Source: Fluviirhizobium alvei
GTDB lineage: Bacteria; Pseudomonadota; Alphaproteobacteria; Rhizobiales; Rhizobiaceae
NCBI RefSeq assembly: GCF_030551875.1
Contig: NZ_JAUOZU010000008.1
Span: 248,001 to 312,000, forward strand
Length of the DNA stretch: 64,000 bases
Direction of reading: 5' to 3'
Part shown: piece by piece, positions 21,206 to 32,027 of the stretch
Numbering within the stretch: the first letter of the stretch is position 1
Layout of the letters: every line of letters begins with the position of its first letter
Notes under the pieces: model-generated
What the model saw: only the letters and a program-made list of their open reading frames with translations
Told to the model about the DNA's origin: nothing
The model's database searches: none
Program-made: the position numbers and the translations under genes

Positions 21206-21270
21206 ACAATATATGGTATAGAACGTTTGATGAACGAGATGGAGTCATCGATTCGTCGCCGATTCGTTCC
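21206..21270 (+). repeat. GATTCGT repeat, copy 3
   Basis: ACAATATAT at 21206, GAAC at 21221, GATTCG boxes at 21250 and 21261: the same internal spacings as copies 1 and 2. The overlapping short open frame here is judged spurious. Confidence 0.75.
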
Positions 21271-21408
21271 GAGCCTGTTCCAGCGCCTCCCGGAAAGAGC
21301 AGCATCAGACTTTATGTTGGGGTGCGGCTTGCAATTCCTCCGGCGGGGGTGCATCCATGCCGCCGAAACGATCACGATGCTGGACTGGATAATTTGACCT
21401 CCGATCCC

Positions 21409-24400
21409 ATGATCCTGAGTGGCCGCGGCGTAACCGCGGTTCTCGGCCCGACCAATACCGGCAAGACCCATTATGCCATCGAGCGTATGGTGGCCCATTC
21501 TTCCGGGGTCATTGGCTTGCCGTTGCGCCTTCTGGCGCGTGAGGTCTATGGCCGTGTGGTCGACAAGGTCGGGGTCGCGAATGTGGCGCTGATTACCGGC
21601 GAAGAGAAGATCGCTCCCCCCAATGCGCGTTATTCGGTCTGCACGGTCGAGGCGATGCCCGACGAAACCCGGGCCGCCTTTGTCGCCATCGACGAGGTGC
21701 AGTTGGCAGGCGATCTCGAACGCGGCCACGTCTTTACCGATCGAATTCTGAGACTGCGCGGACGCGAGGAAACGCTGCTTCTCGGATCGGCCACGATGAA
21801 GTCGATCCTCATGCATATCCTGCCGGGCATTCATGTGCTTGAGAGGCCGCGCCTCTCGCAGCTCTTCTATGCCGGCCAGAAGAAGATCACGCGTCTGCCG
21901 CATCGTTCGGTGATCGTCGCCTTCTCCGCCGATGAGGTCTATGCGATTGCCGAGCTGGTCAAGCGCCAGCGCGGCGGCGCCGCTGTCGTGATCGGAGCGC
22001 TCAGCCCCCGCACCCGCAATGCCCAGGTTGCGCTCTACCAGGAGGGCGATGTTGAATATCTGGTGGCGACCGATGCGATCGGCATGGGCCTCAATCTGGA
22101 TGTCGATCACGTCGCCTTTGCCCAGGATCGCAAGTTCGACGGCTTCCAGTATCGCAATCTGAATTCGGGCGAACTCGGCCAGATCGCCGGCCGTGCCGGC
22201 CGCCATACCCGCGATGGCACCTTCGGGGTGACGGGCCACACCCAGCCGTTCGACGATGAAATGGTCGAGCGTATCGAGGCGCATGAGTTCGATCCGGTCA
22301 AGGTCATGCAATGGCGATCGCCCGCGCTCGACTTCTCCTCGCTCGCGTCGCTCCGCAACAGTCTTGATGCGGCGCCGCGGGTTGTGGGTCTCACCAAGGC
22401 CCTTCCGGCGGACGACATGCAGGCTCTCGAGCATCTGTCGCGTTATCCGGACATTTTGGACCTTGCCACAACGCGCGAAAGAGTGGAAAAGCTCTGGGAG
22501 ATTTGTGCACTGCCGGATTACCGCCGGATTACATCGCTCCAGCATTCCGACCTCATCGCGGCAATCTACAAGGATGTCGTGCGAAAGGGTGCTGTCGATG
22601 AATCCTTCATGGCAGAGCAGGTCAGGCGCGCGGACCGGACGGATGGCGAGATTGATACGCTATCGGCCCGTATTGCGCAGATTAGAACATGGACCTATGT
22701 GTCAAACCGGCCGGGCTGGCTGGCAGATCCGGCACACTGGCAGGAAAAAACGCGCGAAATAGAGGATCGCCTCTCCGACGCGCTGCATGAACGGTTGACG
22801 AAACGCTTTGTGGATCGCAGGACGTCTGTGCTCATGAGGCGACTTAGAGAGAATGCTATGCTGGAAGCTGAAATCAGTGTGAATGGCGATGTCTTTGTTG
22901 AAGGGCATCATGTGGGGCAATTGTCGGGCTTCCGGTTTACCTTGGCGAGCACCGCCGATGGTCAGGACCTGAAGGCGGTGGAAAATGCCGCTGGCAAGGC
23001 GCTTGCGCTCGAGTTCGAAGCGCGCGCCGCGCGGCTTCATGCTGCCGGCAATGGCGATCTCGCGATCGGCAGCGATGGTGTCGTGCGCTGGGTAGGCGAG
23101 CCGATCGCCCGTCTCGCCGCATCCGATCACATCATGCGTCCGCGCGTCATCCTGCTGGCTGACGAACTTCTGTCCGGTCATGCCCGCGAGCATGTTCAGG
23201 CGCGCATCGAACGTTTCGTCAATCATCATATTGCTACGGTCCTCAAGCCGCTTGACGATCTGACGCGTGCGGAAGATCTGCAGGGCATTTCCAAGGGAAT
23301 TGCCTACCAGATCGCTGAAAACCTCGGCGTGCTCTTCCGTCGCGACGTTGCCGATGATGTCAAGGCGCTCGACCAGGACGGCCGCGCTTCCCTGCGCAAG
23401 TATGGTATCCGTTTTGGCGCCTACCACATCTTCATGCCAGCACTTCTGAAGCCGGCGCCGGCCGAACTGATTACCCTGCTCTGGGCGCTGAAGAACGACA
23501 TGATGGCAAGCCCCGGCTATGGCGATCTCATTCCTGCGCTCGCCGCCGGTCGCACGTCGATCGTGACCGATCCGAGCTTCGAACGCGACTTTTACAAACT
23601 GGCCGGTTTCCGGTTCCTGGGCAAGCGGGCGGTGCGCATCGATATTCTCGAGCGTCTGGCCGACATTATCCGGCCGCTGCTGCAATGGAAGCCGGGTTCG
23701 GCTGCGCGTCCTGACGGCGCCTATGATGGCCGCCGCTTCACCACGACGCCTGCAATGCTCTCGATCCTTGGCGCCACGGCCGATGATATCGAGGAAATCC
23801 TGAAGGGCCTCGGTTATCGCGCCGACAGCGTCAAGGCGGAAGAGGCTGCAGCTCACCTTGCGGCGATGGCTCCGGCTGCGCCCGGGGCTGCGGCATCGGA
23901 AGAAAAGGCACCCGCCGAAGGCGCTGAGGCCGAAGCAGACAGCAGCGAGACCACCGAAGTGGAGTCCGTTGCAGTCGAACCGGTCGAGGCTCCTGCTATT
24001 GACCAGGCTGCTGCCGAGCCGGTCGAAGAGAAGCGCGTCCTCCTATGGCGTCCGGGTGGCGGCAAGCCGCAGAATGAGCGCGGCCGCGAACAGGGCCAAC
24101 GCGAACAGGGCCAGCGTCGCGAACGCAGCGGCGAGCAGCCGCATGGCCGCCGCAATGACAATCGCCAGGGTCAGCCGAACGGTAATCGGGGCGAGGAAAA
24201 GCGCGAAGGCCGCAAGGACAATCGCGATGGTCATCGGGACGGGCGGGGCGGCGAGCGTGGCGATAGGCCACCGCGCAACGACCAGCGCCAGGATCGTTCC
24301 GACCGTCCGCAAGCGCCGCGTCGTGACAACAAGGGCAAGCCCGCACAGCCGGCTCATTTTGAAGCCAAGCCGCGCAAGGACAAGCCGATGGATCCGGATT

Positions 24401-24447
24401 CGCCCTTCGCAAAACTCGCGATCCTGAAGGAACAGATGAAGAAGTAA
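21409..24447 (+). CDS. SUV3-like ATP-dependent RNA helicase with RG-rich C-terminal tail
   Basis: Superfamily 2 helicase close to the mitochondrial SUV3 type found in alphaproteobacteria, probably acting in RNA unwinding or decay. Walker A GPTNTGKTHYAIERM is near residues 12-26, the DEVQ box near 95, SATM near 125, and motif [12 protein letters not shown] near 258. A long middle region is followed by an acidic alanine-rich linker (about 815-875). Last comes a roughly 130-residue tail rich in Arg, Gly, Asn and Gln (GREQGQREQGQRRERSGEQP), a likely unstructured RNA-binding arm. The 1012-residue length assumes ATG 21409; TTG 21394 is possible. An S4 RNA-binding gene follows after one base. Confidence 0.88.
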   Translation: MILSGRGVTAVLGPTNTGKTHYAIERMVAHSSGVIGLPLRLLAREVYGRVVDKVGVANVALITGEEKIAPPNARYSVCTVEAMPDETRAAFVAIDEVQLAGDLERGHVFTDRILRLRGREETLLLGSATMKSILMHILPGIHVLERPRLSQLFYAGQKKITRLPHRSVIVAFSADEVYAIAELVKRQRGGAAVVIGALSPRTRNAQVALYQEGDVEYLVATDAIGMGLNLDVDHVAFAQDRKFDGFQYRNLNSGELGQIAGRAGRHTRDGTFGVTGHTQPFDDEMVERIEAHEFDPVKVMQWRSPALDFSSLASLRNSLDAAPRVVGLTKALPADDMQALEHLSRYPDILDLATTRERVEKLWEICALPDYRRITSLQHSDLIAAIYKDVVRKGAVDESFMAEQVRRADRTDGEIDTLSARIAQIRTWTYVSNRPGWLADPAHWQEKTREIEDRLSDALHERLTKRFVDRRTSVLMRRLRENAMLEAEISVNGDVFVEGHHVGQLSGFRFTLASTADGQDLKAVENAAGKALALEFEARAARLHAAGNGDLAIGSDGVVRWVGEPIARLAASDHIMRPRVILLADELLSGHAREHVQARIERFVNHHIATVLKPLDDLTRAEDLQGISKGIAYQIAENLGVLFRRDVADDVKALDQDGRASLRKYGIRFGAYHIFMPALLKPAPAELITLLWALKNDMMASPGYGDLIPALAAGRTSIVTDPSFERDFYKLAGFRFLGKRAVRIDILERLADIIRPLLQWKPGSAARPDGAYDGRRFTTTPAMLSILGATADDIEEILKGLGYRADSVKAEEAAAHLAAMAPAAPGAAASEEKAPAEGAEAEADSSETTEVESVAVEPVEAPAIDQAAAEPVEEKRVLLWRPGGGKPQNERGREQGQREQGQRRERSGEQPHGRRNDNRQGQPNGNRGEEKREGRKDNRDGHRDGRGGERGDRPPRNDQRQDRSDRPQAPRRDNKGKPAQPAHFEAKPRKDKPMDPDSPFAKLAILKEQMKK

Positions 24448-24448
24448 C

Positions 24449-24850
24449 ATGGCCGAGGAGCAGGGCCCGGGACGCCAACGCATCGACAAATGGCTGTTCT
24501 TTACCCGAATGGCCAAATCCCGAAGCCTTGCTCAGACCTGGATCGAAGCCGGACATGTCGCCGTCAACGGAGACAAGGTCCGGCGCTCGAGCCTCGAAGT
24601 TAAAGTCGGGGACAGGGTCGAGGTCGTGGATCGGGACCGGAACATGGTTCTGATCGTCAAGGCGCCGGGCGAACGGCGGGGGCCTTATGAGGAGGCTCGG
24701 TTGCTCTATGAAGACCAGAGCCCTCCGCGCCAGAAGACCACGCCCTACGAGCAGGCCATTCGCGAGGCAGGATCCGGTCGGCCGGAAAAGAAAGACCGTC
24801 GCGAGATCGATCGTCTGCGCAATCGTTTTTCCCCGTTTGAAGATCCATGA
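24449..24850 (+). CDS. S4-domain RNA-binding protein (HslR-like)
   Basis: A 133-residue protein with an S4 RNA-binding domain: RIDKWLFFTRMAKSRSLAQTWIEAGHVAVNGDKVRRSS followed by VKVGDRVEVV. This matches the Hsp15/HslR group, which binds stalled 50S subunits carrying peptidyl-tRNA. The C-terminal part is charged and proline-containing. It begins one base after the helicase stop, so both are expressed together; the pairing suggests a joint role in RNA or ribosome handling. Confidence 0.88.
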   Translation: MAEEQGPGRQRIDKWLFFTRMAKSRSLAQTWIEAGHVAVNGDKVRRSSLEVKVGDRVEVVDRDRNMVLIVKAPGERRGPYEEARLLYEDQSPPRQKTTPYEQAIREAGSGRPEKKDRREIDRLRNRFSPFEDP

Positions 24851-24988
24851 AGCGAGCAGGGCAGAATTGCAAATCCTGCATGGCTCATATCACGCTCTCG
24901 GTTCTTGCAAAGACCGCTCAAAGTCGTTAGTGACGGGCGCAAACCGGGCGAAGCCTTGGCGGCCCAACGCGAACTTACGGAGCGCTTC

Positions 24989-25327
24989 ATGACCTATGTC
25001 GTGACCGACAACTGCATCCGCTGCAAATACACGGATTGTGTGGAAGTCTGCCCTGTCGACTGCTTTTACGAGGGCGAGAATTTTCTCGTCATCCATCCGG
25101 ATGAATGCATCGACTGCGGTGTCTGCGAGCCGGAATGTCCTGCCGAAGCCATCAAGCCCGATACCGAGTCCGGTCTCGACAAGTGGCTGAAAGTCAACGC
25201 GGAATATGCTGCGATCTGGCCGAACATCACCCAGAAGCGTGATGCCCTGCCGGAAGCCAAGGACATGGACGGCGTCGAAGGCAAGTTCGAGAAGTATTTT
25301 TCAGAGAAGCCCGGTACGGGCGATTGA
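24989..25327 (+). CDS. fdxA: Ferredoxin, 7Fe type (FdxA)
   Basis: A 112-residue bacterial ferredoxin with two clusters. The first region reads [21 protein letters not shown] and the second [16 protein letters not shown]; the spacing fits a [3Fe-4S] plus [4Fe-4S] ferredoxin. The C-terminal extension ([19 protein letters not shown]) is usual in this group. ATG 24989 has GGAG six bases upstream; earlier in-frame codons lack family character. The gene lies between the S4 protein and carD, an order seen in rhizobia. Confidence 0.95.
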   Translation: MTYVVTDNCIRCKYTDCVEVCPVDCFYEGENFLVIHPDECIDCGVCEPECPAEAIKPDTESGLDKWLKVNAEYAAIWPNITQKRDALPEAKDMDGVEGKFEKYFSEKPGTGD

Positions 25328-25759
25328 TATCGGCCCGGGCAGCGGACGGGCTTTGATCCGGCCGCTGCAGTTGCCCACCGGGCCGGGAAACGTGATGATG
25401 ATCACAAATCGCCCTCCGGTCTTTGCGACGCGATTCACCATAGGAATCCGTACCTGACGCGCCTTGCCGTCAGGTCAAAGCAAATTATTGATTTCCACTG
25501 TTTTTTGTGTTAGGTAAGCGGACACTGATCCCGAGATGGGGCTTTTTGCCCGTAAATCACGAAAGCTACGATCCCTTGAAGCGGATTTTCCACAAAATGC
25601 ACCCTTCAGGCTGCCAGCTTTCAGCTCGTGTCTGCCCAAGACATTGTTTCGATTTGAAAATCGCGGATTCGGTCTGCAGCTAGGCAGCATCGCCTCAATT
25701 TTCGGCCATTCCCGGCCGCCCCGGACCCTCCGGAAGCATATAGGGAGTTTGTGAAAAGC
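25328..25759. other. Intergenic region between fdxA and carD
   Basis: About 430 bases with no convincing gene. It has a perfect eight-pair stem-loop ACCTGACG-N8-CGTCAGGT at 25452-25475, a candidate end of the fdxA transcript though no T-run follows. It also has a small dyad CGATTT-GA-AAATCG near 25650. The carD promoter should lie in its second half. Confidence 0.4.
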
Positions 25760-26326
25760 ATGACAACCCAGATGAAGAAAACCGCCGCGCGCCATGGTTT
25801 CAAGACCGGTGAGTCCATCGTCTATCCCGCGCATGGCGTCGGGCAGATCGTGACCATCGAGGAGCAGGAAGTGGCGGGCATGAAGCTCGAGCTTTTCGTG
25901 ATCGATTTCGAAAAGGACAAGATGCGTCTGAAGGTTCCGGTGGCCAAGGCTGTCAGCATCGGCATGCGCAAACTGTCCGAGACCGATTTCGTCGATCGGG
26001 CGCTGAAGGTTGTCCAGGGCAAGGCCCGCGTCAAGCGCACCATGTGGTCGCGTCGCGCGCAGGAATATGATGCCAAGATCAATTCGGGCGACCTGATCTC
26101 GATCGCAGAAGTGGTGCGCGACCTTTTCCGTGCCGAAAACCAGCCGGAACAATCCTATTCCGAACGCCAGCTCTATGAGCAGGCGCTTGATCGCATGGCG
26201 CGCGAAATTGCTGCCGTCAACAAGATGTCGGAAACCGAAGCTGTCCGCCTCGTGGAAACGCACCTGGCCAAGAGCCCGCGTCGCAGCAAGGCGACCGACG
26301 AAGACGATCAGGAAGAAGCTGCCTGA
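25760..26326 (+). CDS. CarD-family transcription regulator
   Basis: CarD/CdnL-type RNA-polymerase-binding regulator that stabilises open promoter complexes, here 188 residues. The N-terminal Tudor-like RNAP-interaction domain reads FKTGESIVYPAHGVGQIVTIEEQEV, followed by KMRLKVPVAKAVSIGMRKLS. The helical C-terminal DNA-binding part has RRAQEYDAKINSGD and SERQLYEQALDRMAREIAAV. ATG 25760 is chosen; a GTG nine bases earlier is closer to GGGAG and remains possible. A strong terminator follows. Confidence 0.92.
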   Translation: MTTQMKKTAARHGFKTGESIVYPAHGVGQIVTIEEQEVAGMKLELFVIDFEKDKMRLKVPVAKAVSIGMRKLSETDFVDRALKVVQGKARVKRTMWSRRAQEYDAKINSGDLISIAEVVRDLFRAENQPEQSYSERQLYEQALDRMAREIAAVNKMSETEAVRLVETHLAKSPRRSKATDEDDQEEAA

Positions 26327-26356
26327 TCTTCAGACTTTCCTCTTCGGGAAATCGAG

Positions 26357-26385
26357 GCCGGATCCGAAAGGATCCGGCTTTTTGG
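26357..26385 (+). terminator. Rho-independent terminator after carD
   Basis: GCCGGATCC-GAAA-GGATCCGGC, a perfect nine-pair stem with a GAAA tetraloop, followed by TTTTTGG. It lies 30 bases after the carD stop. Confidence 0.9.
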
Positions 26386-26426
26386 CTTTTAGGGGACACC
26401 AAGCGTGCGCAGGAGCGAAGTGAGAA

Positions 26427-27653
26427 ATGGCCGGAAAGTCTGAAGATGCGTCAAGTCTCGACGAAGCTACACCCTGCCAATGGTATATCTATGGCGACCT
26501 GCTTGAGAGCCGGGGGCAATCGGACGCGGCACTAGCCGCTTATAAACTTGGATGTGCAAAGGCTGAGGCGATTGAGAACGGCACCTACCTCGTGACGGGC
26601 TATGACAGGATCGCGGTACTGACGGAGCGGGCTGGTAATTTATCTGCTGCCATAACGTCCTTTGAAAACAGCCTTGCCCTGACGGAGATAATGTTGGAGG
26701 AAAATCCGGGCGACGAGCAGTTGCAGCGTGATGTTGCCATTTGCCACGATTCTCTCGGCAGGGTCCATCTCAGAGACGGGAACATCGTTGCCGCTCGCGC
26801 AGCCTATGAGGCTAGCCTCGCGATAAGCGAACAGTTGGTCGCTACTGCACCTGATGACTTGGAAAGGAAACGCGATCTTCTGATTTGCTACAACAATCTC
26901 GGTGATGCCGCCATGGAGCAAGGAGACCTGCCGGCTGCGCGCGGCTGCCACGAACGAGCACTCGCCATAGCGGAACAGCTTTTGGCAAGTGCCCCTGAAA
27001 ACACACAGTGGCAACGTGATATTACAATCTGTCATTTCAGGCTCGGCGATATGGCAATGCAGGAACATGATTTTGTGGTCGCGCGCAGCGCATACGAAGC
27101 CAGTCTTGCAATCCGCCAGCGCTTGTTTTCCGCCGATCCTGAGAATGAAGACCGACAGATCGATCTCGTTTCCAGCTATGATAAAATGTACCGTCTCTGC
27201 ATTGCAGAAGGTGATTCGGTTAGCGCGCGCCTGGCTTGCGAGGCGGCCCTGCCGATCGAGGAAAAGATGGCCTCGACTGAGATGGACAAAGCGTCCTTAT
27301 ACCTCGATGTTTTGTTTCGCCTCCAAATGATCGGAGATCTGATTGCAGCGGAAGGCAATGACAACGCGTTGCCTCCATATTTTGAGACCGGCTTGGCTCG
27401 CGTGATCGCCTTTGCCAGCAAAAATGATCTGGATTCGTACGATCAGACAGAGTTCGCGTCTGGAATGAAGAGCATGGGAAACCTGTTGCTGAGGCTTGGC
27501 GATAAGGCTGCCGCCCTTAGTGCCTTTCAAGCCAGTCTTGCATTGGACGAGAGGCTTCACTCCCTTGATCCGCAGAATGTGACACTGCAGCACGCTCTTG
27601 ATACGACGCGCAAAGCAATTTCTGACCTGGAATCCACGAAACAGCTTTCTTGA
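26427..27653 (+). CDS. Tetratricopeptide-repeat protein of unknown function
   Basis: A 408-residue, apparently cytosolic protein without a signal peptide, built of TPR-like helical repeats. At residues 70-230 the repeat period is about 50 rather than 34, each unit of the form GDL-AAR-YEASLAI-EQLLA-P-QRD-ICH-LG. It has no catalytic domain. Such long-period TPRs occur as partner-binding parts of signalling proteins in rhizobia, but here the module stands alone. Base use looks less GC-rich than neighbouring core genes. The start ATG 26427 is taken from the frame; the ribosome site is weak. Confidence 0.75.
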   Translation: MAGKSEDASSLDEATPCQWYIYGDLLESRGQSDAALAAYKLGCAKAEAIENGTYLVTGYDRIAVLTERAGNLSAAITSFENSLALTEIMLEENPGDEQLQRDVAICHDSLGRVHLRDGNIVAARAAYEASLAISEQLVATAPDDLERKRDLLICYNNLGDAAMEQGDLPAARGCHERALAIAEQLLASAPENTQWQRDITICHFRLGDMAMQEHDFVVARSAYEASLAIRQRLFSADPENEDRQIDLVSSYDKMYRLCIAEGDSVSARLACEAALPIEEKMASTEMDKASLYLDVLFRLQMIGDLIAAEGNDNALPPYFETGLARVIAFASKNDLDSYDQTEFASGMKSMGNLLLRLGDKAAALSAFQASLALDERLHSLDPQNVTLQHALDTTRKAISDLESTKQLS

Positions 27654-27685
27654 AATAAAAAGCCGCCGGAATCGCTCCCGGCGGC
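27652..27685 (-). terminator. Rho-independent terminator of acnA (shared with the convergent TPR gene)
   Basis: GCCGCCGG, an eight-base loop, CCGGCGGC; on the minus strand the hairpin is followed by TTTTTATTTC. It starts 23 bases after the acnA stop. Confidence 0.9.
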
Positions 27686-27707
27686 CATGTCTGTTCGTCG
27701 ATGCCGA

Positions 27708-30401
<2,694 letters not shown>

Positions 30402-30578
30402 GGAATAACCCGTCTCGTCTGATCAGCTGAACTGACGTGCGAACGCCCGGCGCCCGAAAGCGCTTTATGGGATGCGGGTGCAACCATTTCCGCTGTCCGC
30501 ACGCGAAATTGCCCTCCGCAATTCCAAGTTCGGCACAAGGATGATAATCACGCCGGCTGCTGGCGTGGTTGCGGGCCT

Positions 30579-30595
30579 TATAGATAATTTCTAAA
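30579..30595. promoter_or_regulatory. Irr-box (ICE)-like dyad between acnA and ccmA
   Basis: On the minus strand this reads TTTAGAAATTATCTATA, matching twelve of fourteen conserved positions of the rhizobial Irr box pattern TTTAGAA-N3-TTCTAAA as I recall it, with a perfect first half-site. A second partial half, TTCTAAG, lies at 30618-30624. Irr controls iron-using genes such as aconitase and heme/cytochrome genes in rhizobia, which fits both neighbours. Confidence 0.5.
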
Positions 30596-30672
30596 CAGGG
30601 TGCCAGACCCACTAAGGTTCTAAGACAAATATTTTTTTGCATTGCGGCGAGGAACGCCGCCCGGAGGCAAGC

Positions 30673-31314
30673 GTGTTGACTTTGGAAGTCCACCGAATGG
30701 CGGTCAAGCGCGGCGACGAGCGCCTGTTCTCCGATATTTCCTTTCGTCTTGCGGCCGGCGAGGCGCTGGTGATTACCGGGCGCAACGGCACGGGAAAATC
30801 GACCCTGATTCGGGCAATCGCCGGGCTGCTGCCGGCTGACGAGGGAGAGGCGATCGTCACGGTCGGTGATGCGGTCTGCCCGCGTGCGGCCGAAGCCTGT
30901 CACTATCTCGGCCATCGCAATGCCATGAAGCGGGAAATGAGCGTCGAGGAAAATCTCGCGTTCTGGAAACGGTTCATGGGTGATTTCGAAGGCGGATCGG
31001 GTCTTGAGCCGGAAGAGGCTGCAGACAGGCTTGGACTGGCCGCCCTTTTGCATCTGCCATTCGGCTATCTTTCCGCTGGCCAGCAGCGCCGCATGGCGAT
31101 GGCAAAGCTGTTGACCGCGTGGCGGCCGATCTGGCTTCTCGACGAACCGACGGCAGCGCTCGACGTGCAATCGGAAGCACTTTTTGCGGATCTCATGCGC
31201 AGCCATCTTGCAGCCGGAGGCATCGTCGTTGCGGCGACGCACCAGCCGCTCGGGCTCGAAGCGATCCAATCGCTTGTCATGCAGGGATTTACCTATCAGG
31301 AGGAGCTTGCATGA
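30673..31314 (+). CDS. ccmA: Heme/cytochrome c maturation ABC ATPase CcmA
   Basis: ATP-binding subunit of the CcmABCD system, which releases heme-loaded CcmE for cytochrome c maturation. About 213 residues with Walker A GRNGTGKSTL, signature LSAGQQRRM and Walker B WLLDEPTAALD. Start is GTG 30673 (or TTG 30676); GGAGG lies five to eight bases upstream and no suitable ATG exists. It overlaps ccmB as ATGA. It opens the operon ccmA-B-C-D-G, divergent from acnA. Confidence 0.95.
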   Translation: MLTLEVHRMAVKRGDERLFSDISFRLAAGEALVITGRNGTGKSTLIRAIAGLLPADEGEAIVTVGDAVCPRAAEACHYLGHRNAMKREMSVEENLAFWKRFMGDFEGGSGLEPEEAADRLGLAALLHLPFGYLSAGQQRRMAMAKLLTAWRPIWLLDEPTAALDVQSEALFADLMRSHLAAGGIVVAATHQPLGLEAIQSLVMQGFTYQEELA

Positions 31315-31970
31315 TCTCGCTGTTCCTCCGTGATCTCAAGCTTGGCATTCGAGCCGGCGGTGGCGCCATGACCGGCGTGCTTTTCTTCATGACCGTGGTC
31401 ACCATCATTCCGTTCGGTGTCGGGCCCGATCTCAATCTGCTTTCCCGAATCGGTCCGGCCATCCTCTGGACCGGGGCGCTGCTGGCCTCATTGCTCGGGC
31501 TCGATCGCCTGTTTCAGGCCGAGCGCGAGGATGGATCGCTCGATCTCCTGACCATGCAGGAAACGCCACTGACGCTGATCGTCTTCGTCAAATGCCTGGC
31601 GCACTGGACGACGTCGGTCCTGCCGCTCATCATAGCCTCGCCGCTTCTCAGCCTTTTCATGAACATGAACGAGGTGCAGATCGGCGCACTTGCCGCGACG
31701 CTTCTGGTTGGTTCGCCCGCCATCACCTTTATCGGGGCGGCGGGGGCGGCGGTGGCCGTGTCGCTGCCGCGCGGTGGTCTGATCGTTTCGATTCTTGTCT
31801 TGCCGCTCACCATTCCGGTGCTGATTTTCGGCGTTTCGGCGGTCTATGCAGCGGTCGAAGATCCAGCGCCCTTCCTGCCGCCGTTTCTGGCCCTGATAGC
31901 ACTCAGCCTGTTTTTCGCCGTCATCGGTCCTTTTGCTGCAGCGCTGGCGCTGCGATCCTCGGCAGAATGA
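31311..31970 (+). CDS. ccmB: Heme exporter membrane protein CcmB
   Basis: Membrane subunit of the CcmAB transporter, 219 residues with six hydrophobic helices. It starts MISLFLRDLKLGIRAGGG and has DRLFQAEREDGSLDLL in the cytosolic loop typical of CcmB. ATG 31311 overlaps the ccmA stop (ATGA) and AGGAGG lies upstream. Helix-rich stretches include LNLLSRIGPAILWTGALLAS and the last, LIALSLFFAVIGPFAAALAL. Confidence 0.95.
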   Translation: MISLFLRDLKLGIRAGGGAMTGVLFFMTVVTIIPFGVGPDLNLLSRIGPAILWTGALLASLLGLDRLFQAEREDGSLDLLTMQETPLTLIVFVKCLAHWTTSVLPLIIASPLLSLFMNMNEVQIGALAATLLVGSPAITFIGAAGAAVAVSLPRGGLIVSILVLPLTIPVLIFGVSAVYAAVEDPAPFLPPFLALIALSLFFAVIGPFAAALALRSSAE

Positions 31971-32027
31971 CGCTTTTGTGAGCCCCAGTTTGACCGGGAT
32001 CAATTGCAGCAGTTCGGCAAAACCGCT

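Larger units (their letters stand above)
20603..21408. other. Long AT-rich non-coding region with a three-copy repeat array
   Basis: About 806 bases with no credible gene, clearly richer in A/T than its surroundings. It carries three diverged repeats (20667, 20960 and 21206) and nine GANTC sites between 20711 and 21265, the recognition site of the alphaproteobacterial CcrM methylase. A near CtrA box, TTAA-N7-TTAT, begins at 20649. The helicase gene starts at its right end, without an obvious ribosome site. Confidence 0.6.

Noticed and set aside
20667-21270. CRISPR array
   Set aside because: The three repeats are diverged, about 250-290 bases apart, and have no uniform spacers or cas genes.
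21104-21397. Short open frame (97 codons) inside the repeat region before the helicase
   Set aside because: It begins at a TTG without ribosome site, shows no domain, and runs through repeat copy 3 whose other copies are not coding.
20603-21408. Chromosomal replication origin
   Set aside because: The AT-rich repeats recall iterons, but I find no clear DnaA boxes and no hemE, dnaA or repABC gene nearby.
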